Shown: piece by piece, positions 5,938-9,003 of the stretch
How positions within the stretch are numbered: position 1 is the first letter of the stretch
Layout of the letters: every line of letters starts with the position of its first letter
Assembly (NCBI GenBank): GCA_016294985.1
Contig: JAECRW010000058.1
Span: 1 to 9,003, forward strand
Direction: 5' to 3'
Source of the DNA: Candidatus Sifarchaeum marinoarchaea
GTDB taxonomy: Archaea > Asgardarchaeota > Sifarchaeia > Borrarchaeales > Borrarchaeaceae
Length of the DNA: 9,003 nucleotides
The notes under the pieces: model-generated
Database searches by the model: none
Told to the model about the DNA's origin: nothing
What the model saw: only the letters and a program-made list of their open reading frames with translations
Position numbers and translations under genes: made by a program

Positions 5938-6824
5938 TGGATTATGCGTTATTCTTAGGCTGTATTATTCCATATAGACTTCCTCAAATGGAAGCAGCTG
6001 CACGAAAAACCTTACAGAAATTTGATGTGAATTTGCATGAAATGCAAGGCGCAGGCTGCTGTAGTGATCCCGCCGCAACTCCAGCACTGGATTACAAGGC
6101 TGCTTTAGCTGTAGCTGCAAATAATATTTGTATTGCGGAGGAAATGGAGTTAAATATTCTTAATTTATGTAACGGCTGTTTTCATTCTTTGAAATTGTCA
6201 AATGAAACTCTGAAAAACAAACCTCGACTCAAAGAGCAAATCAATGAAATTCTTGCACACGTTGGAAAAGAGTTTAAGGGCACAATAAATATTAGACACT
6301 TGCTAGAGGTAATGTACAAAGACATAGGACTAGAAAGGATTAAAGATAAAATAAAGACTCCATTCAATGACCTAAAGGTTTCAGTTCATTATGGTTGTCA
6401 TGTATTGCGACCGTCAAATGTCCTTAATGTTGACGATCCGCTCCGTCCAGAATCGCTCGATCGTCTAGTTAAAGTGACTGGTGCTGAGAGTATCAAATAC
6501 ATGCAAAAAATGAACTGTTGTAATTATTGCGTTCGTGTAGTCGATAAAGATATCTCTTTAAAGCTCTCAGCAGGAAAAATGAAACAAGTAAAGCAGGCGC
6601 AAGCTGATTGCATAGTACTTCTATGTCCCGGATGTTTTATGCAGTTTGACCTTTCTCAAAAAGAAATCATTCGACTTTTAGAAGAAGAGATGTTCAGCAT
6701 CCCTGTCCTTTCCTATTCGCAACTCCTCGGACTCGCAATGGATATACCTGCTAAGGAATTAGGTTTTCAGTTTCATAGGGTAAAACTCAAGAAACTCTTT
6801 GAAAAACCAGCGTTATTTGCTTAA
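5934..6824 (+). CDS. hdrB: Heterodisulfide reductase subunit B (two cysteine-rich CCG domains)
   Basis: The 296-residue product has the full set of ten cysteines of HdrB: C10, C42, C43, C79, C82 (C-x31-CC-x35-C-x2-C) and C155, C195, C196, C231, C234 (C-x39-CC-x34-C-x2-C). In methanogen HdrB these residues hold two noncubane [4Fe-4S] clusters that cleave the CoM-CoB heterodisulfide. With no methanogenesis genes in view, the electron acceptor here is open. The second motif reads CCNYCVR, where methanogen HdrB has a glycine-rich stretch after CC, and it brings an extra C199. AAAGGAGG at 5917-5924 precedes ATG 5934 by nine bases; a second ATG follows at once at 5937. It overlaps hdrC by four bases and is the last gene of the operon, with a T-rich terminator region behind it. 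Confidence 0.92.
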   Translation: MMDYALFLGCIIPYRLPQMEAAARKTLQKFDVNLHEMQGAGCCSDPAATPALDYKAALAVAANNICIAEEMELNILNLCNGCFHSLKLSNETLKNKPRLKEQINEILAHVGKEFKGTINIRHLLEVMYKDIGLERIKDKIKTPFNDLKVSVHYGCHVLRPSNVLNVDDPLRPESLDRLVKVTGAESIKYMQKMNCCNYCVRVVDKDISLKLSAGKMKQVKQAQADCIVLLCPGCFMQFDLSQKEIIRLLEEEMFSIPVLSYSQLLGLAMDIPAKELGFQFHRVKLKKLFEKPALFA

Positions 6825-6850
6825 TATTAAAAGCCTATCTAGATAAAACA

Positions 6851-6882
6851 TTTTTAAAATACTTTTTTTCTTTGCCTTTTCT
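6851..6882 (+). terminator. Multiple T-tracts after hdrB
   Basis: Runs of five T (6851-6855), seven T (6863-6869) and further T-rich sequence to about 6882 begin 27 bases after the hdrB stop. Clustered T-tracts without a GC-rich stem are the usual archaeal transcription end. The palindrome TATCTAGATA (6836-6845) lies just before them and could form a weak stem. Confidence 0.5.
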
Positions 6883-7250
6883 TATCCCGTTTGTATAGCG
6901 TATAAAGCCATGCTAAAGCTCTATTTCTCATTTCATAAACGTAAGAAGATTTTTACGAAAGATAAATCTAGCAAACAAGACATCCAAAATATTATTAGAA
7001 AAGTCCTCATTCTTTTATACTCCTCAAGTAATTTAGTATTGATCCACATTTGAGGCTAAACGTATTCAAATAGACTTTAATATAAAAATACAGACAGATT
7101 AGCAAAATAGAAGTTTATGTCAATTCAAGTAATAGATCAGAAGTTATTTTGGGCACGCGTTTTTTCACATTGCTTCCGAATCACTTTCACATAAGTCTCT
7201 CTGTTTTTTAATACAGTTAATAAGAAAAGAATAGGGGAAAGTCGATCACG
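6883..7250. other. AT-rich spacer between hdrB and the TnpB-like gene
   Basis: I see no gene I can defend. A 47-codon frame on + (6910-7053) and several coding-like minus-strand fragments broken by stops and frame changes (about 7250 down to 6854) overlap each other. None has a ribosome-binding site. TTTCACAT is repeated at 7163-7170 and 7185-7192. If the TnpB-like gene is part of a mobile element, its left end should lie in the later part of this spacer, but I cannot place it. AGGGGA at 7233-7238, 12 bases before the ATG at 7251, is a weak ribosome-binding site. Confidence 0.5.
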
Positions 7251-8780
7251 ATGATTCAGACCGTCAAATTCCGAATGTATCCCGATGAGACACAAGAACA
7301 TCAGCTCCATGAGATCTTTTCAATCTATAACCGCGTTAAACGCGTCGGTTATAACCTGTTGTTTTATGGTGAGGACTACATGGCAGAACGCTTCGGAGAG
7401 GGCAAAACAATCCAGCAGTGTTTAATGAAGCTATGTCATAACAACCCCTATGTCAATACCATCCTGAGTGATAACAAGGCGAAACTGGAATCACAAAAGA
7501 CGTGGCTGGAAAAACGACGCAAACGCATGACACAGCAGCTACAAGTCATTGCTAAGAAAATCAACGAATTCAAGGAACAGGATACACATGACCGACGGTT
7601 GAAGGGCTTATACGCCCGCAGATCCTCGATAATGGCTAAACTACGCAATTTACACCTCGAACCTGTGGTATTCGGCACTAAGAAATTATTCAGGCAAAGA
7701 ATACGCAGCAATATAAGTAGGGAAGAGTTCAAGATACGACGGGACTCATCCTTCAGTTGCATCGGGAAGCAACAACAAGGATTGAAGAACCTGAACATCA
7801 AGATATTGCCAGATAAAACGGTCAAGATACGCACTTTTTCCAAGCAAAAAGGACGCAAATGGTTGACAATCACTATATCCATAAACCTTGTGCAGGAGAA
7901 GTGGTTTCAGCAGATTCTTAATGCCGACAAATACACGGTGATTGTGAAAAGGAAACTCTTCAAGGGGAAAGTGCGCTACTTCGTCTATGTGTCCTATGAG
8001 ATCCCAGAACCCGCACCACGCTACGGCTACGAACATGGTGCCATCGGCTTAGATTTTAATTATGGTTTTGTAGCGTTAACCAATGTGGATAAAAATGGCA
8101 CATTACTCTCGTATCATACCATCTCGTTTGGCAACTTCCACAGCTATCGAAAAGATAAACGTAATGATTATATCTCCTATAAGATGGATAAAGTCGTCAA
8201 TTACTGCATCAATAAAGGCAAAAGCATCGTGGTCGAGGACTTGCAACTCAACCAAGAATTTTCCTATAATACAAAACGCAACCGAAAAGTAAGCAATTTG
8301 AAGACCACCGCCTTGGTGTTACTAGAGAGAAAGTGTAAAAAACGCGGTGTGTCCTTTCGAAAAGTATTTCCAGGATATACTTCTATAATTGGTCAGTACA
8401 AGTATTCAGGATTACATAATTGGTCAGTCCATCACTTAGCAAGTTACGTAATAGCTCGAAGAGGCTTGGGCTTCAAGGAAGAAATTCCACCCGTCTACGA
8501 TTGGGTGCTCTCACACGTCGGGGAGTTTATCGAGCCCCGTGTGAAACAGGGCAGTCCTTACCGTACATGGTCGATGATCCATAGCCTCTTCAAGCACAGC
8601 GGGATAACTTCCTTGAAGACTGCTGAGATACTGCAAAAAACAGTATTGATGAAGCATGTCTTGAACTCGGTGACGAGCGCACAGCCCGATAACCTTAAGG
8701 CTGGTCTTTCCTCTTATGGAAAGATTGAGAATTATTATAAAATGTGGAATTATATTATAAATTCACAGTTTTATAAATAA
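7251..8780 (+). CDS. tnpB: TnpB-like RNA-guided nuclease family protein (IS200/IS605 OrfB group), divergent
   Basis: The 509-residue product opens with MIQTVKFRMYPDETQ, the standard TnpB N-terminus. A basic, helical region follows (residues 80-165), and then the RuvC fold: D268 in IGLDFNYG (motif I) and E329 in VVEDL (motif II). The usual third motif, Asp-x-x-Ala-Ala, appears as SVHHLASYVIARRGLG, with H394 where the Asp should be. The CxxC pairs of the TnpB zinc finger are absent between motifs II and III. About 105 residues follow motif III, more than in a minimal TnpB. TnpB proteins are guided by RNA from the element's right end and cut DNA, helping the element persist. No tnpA is nearby, so this would be a TnpB-only element, or a homologue retained for another job. 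Its base composition appears somewhat richer in G+C than hdrA, which fits transfer. A nuclease-inactive state is possible. Confidence 0.85.
   Translation: MIQTVKFRMYPDETQEHQLHEIFSIYNRVKRVGYNLLFYGEDYMAERFGEGKTIQQCLMKLCHNNPYVNTILSDNKAKLESQKTWLEKRRKRMTQQLQVIAKKINEFKEQDTHDRRLKGLYARRSSIMAKLRNLHLEPVVFGTKKLFRQRIRSNISREEFKIRRDSSFSCIGKQQQGLKNLNIKILPDKTVKIRTFSKQKGRKWLTITISINLVQEKWFQQILNADKYTVIVKRKLFKGKVRYFVYVSYEIPEPAPRYGYEHGAIGLDFNYGFVALTNVDKNGTLLSYHTISFGNFHSYRKDKRNDYISYKMDKVVNYCINKGKSIVVEDLQLNQEFSYNTKRNRKVSNLKTTALVLLERKCKKRGVSFRKVFPGYTSIIGQYKYSGLHNWSVHHLASYVIARRGLGFKEEIPPVYDWVLSHVGEFIEPRVKQGSPYRTWSMIHSLFKHSGITSLKTAEILQKTVLMKHVLNSVTSAQPDNLKAGLSSYGKIENYYKMWNYIINSQFYK
8682..8726 (+). ncRNA. Candidate guide-RNA scaffold hairpins overlapping the 3' end of tnpB
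   Basis: Two adjacent stems lie within the last 100 bases of the gene: CAGCC (8682-8686) with GGCTG (8699-8703), and CTTTCC (8706-8711) with GGAAAG (8718-8723), the latter extendable by T-A and G-U pairs. In TnpB elements the omega/re RNA overlaps the end of tnpB and its structured scaffold sits just before the right end. This position and tandem-hairpin form fit that. The true RNA ends and guide start cannot be read from one copy. Confidence 0.35.
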
Positions 8781-8800
8781 TCATAAGGTTAGAAACATCA

Positions 8801-8817
8801 TTGAAATAGCCTTTCAA
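8801..8817. repeat. Inverted repeat TTGAAA-N5-TTTCAA after tnpB
   Basis: A perfect 6-bp stem with a 5-base loop lies 20 bases after the tnpB stop. It could be the subterminal hairpin of an IS200/IS605-type right end or simply a weak transcription end. No clear T-tract follows directly. Confidence 0.3.
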
Positions 8818-8864
8818 ATAACTCACTTGTTTTCATCAAAATCGATTCAATACGGGGTTACCCT

Positions 8865-9003
8865 ATGGAGTTGTCAAAAGATAGCGCTATCATTAGAGGG
8901 ATACTCCATGTTTTTATGGAAGGCGATTTGGAAGAACAAAGAGCCGCTACGCAAGAATTGAAGGAAATGGGCCTCAATGCAATTGACCCTTTAATTCAAA
9001 TCA
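8865..9003 (+). CDS. N-terminal part of an unidentified protein, possibly HEAT-like (cut by window edge)
   Basis: An open frame of 46 codons from ATG 8865 runs off the window end. It begins MELSKDSAIIRGILHVFMEG and continues with a helix rich in Glu and Ala, then ELKEMGLNAIDPLIQI. The pattern R-x-A-A/T-x-x-x-L-x-x-M-G-x-x-A-x-x-x-L-I resembles one HEAT or PBS-lyase helical repeat. The stretch MEGDLEEQ...IDPL also recalls the N-terminal helical cap of corrinoid-binding methyltransferase proteins, which would suit the metV-hdr neighbourhood. Too little is present to decide. No other start codon lies in the frame back to the stop at 8802. GGGG at 8854-8857 is the only possible, weak ribosome-binding site. 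Confidence 0.5.
   Translation, partial: MELSKDSAIIRGILHVFMEGDLEEQRAATQELKEMGLNAIDPLIQI

Noticed and set aside
6910..7053. 47-codon plus-strand frame (starting MLKLYFSFHKRKK) after hdrB
   Set aside because: No ribosome-binding site, and it overlaps equally coding-like fragments on the other strand, so the look of the translation is not informative here.
7100..7250. Exact left end of an IS200/IS605-type element
   Set aside because: No hairpin matching a right-end partner and no target pentanucleotide that can be chosen over others; a single copy is not enough to set the boundary.
7448..7882. 144-codon minus-strand frame opposite tnpB
   Set aside because: Antisense shadow of a well-supported gene, with no ribosome-binding site or recognisable domain.

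Overview
The window suggests a strict anaerobe, most probably an AT-rich archaeon. Its core is a one-way five-gene run: a small unknown gene, metV, a giant hdrA-mvhD fusion, hdrC and hdrB. Archaeal reading is supported by TATA-like boxes in the spacers, T-tract ends without strong hairpins, Shine-Dalgarno cores that fit the archaeal 16S tail (GGTGAT, GGAGG, GGAGGTG), and frequent TTG starts. The gene families also occur in acetogenic and sulfate-reducing bacteria, so domain and phylum are inference. An Asgard or Bathyarchaeia-like lineage is only a guess.

Layout: the left edge holds the first codons of a minus-strand Lrp/AsnC-type regulator (1-88). A gene-poor, AT-rich stretch follows (about 113-803), with a hairpin plus T-tract, helically phased TATCTA repeats, a 13-bp palindrome and a TATA-like box. 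The + strand then carries a small unknown protein (to 1130), metV (1183-1839), hdrA-mvhD (1922-5413), hdrC (5410-5937) and hdrB (5934-6824). A T-rich terminator region and a 370-base spacer follow. Next is a TnpB-like gene of the IS200/IS605 group (7251-8780), with hairpins near its 3' end that could belong to a guide-RNA scaffold. At the right edge the first 46 codons of another gene begin (8865), possibly a helical-repeat protein.

How the genes fit: MetV is the iron-sulfur/zinc partner of methylene-tetrahydrofolate reductase. In Moorella it is encoded with MetF, HdrABC and MvhD, which form one complex. Here MetV sits beside HdrA, HdrC, HdrB and a fused MvhD domain, but no MetF is present in the window. 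The 1163-residue HdrA holds two flavoprotein halves: the first resembles QmoA (no N-terminal CHCG domain, with inserted ferredoxin clusters), and the second resembles QmoB (CHCG domain, flavin domain, two C-terminal clusters, MvhD). I infer a soluble, flavin-based electron-transfer and perhaps bifurcating complex. It would link a low-potential carrier and an MvhD-docked donor to HdrB's cysteine-rich site and, through MetV, to C1 metabolism.

Most worth checking: the double-HdrA architecture and the uneven loss of cofactor residues between its halves; the absent MetF; the small first gene, whose best ribosome-binding site points to an ATT codon just after an in-frame TAG; and the TnpB-like protein, which appears to lack the third RuvC aspartate and the zinc finger.
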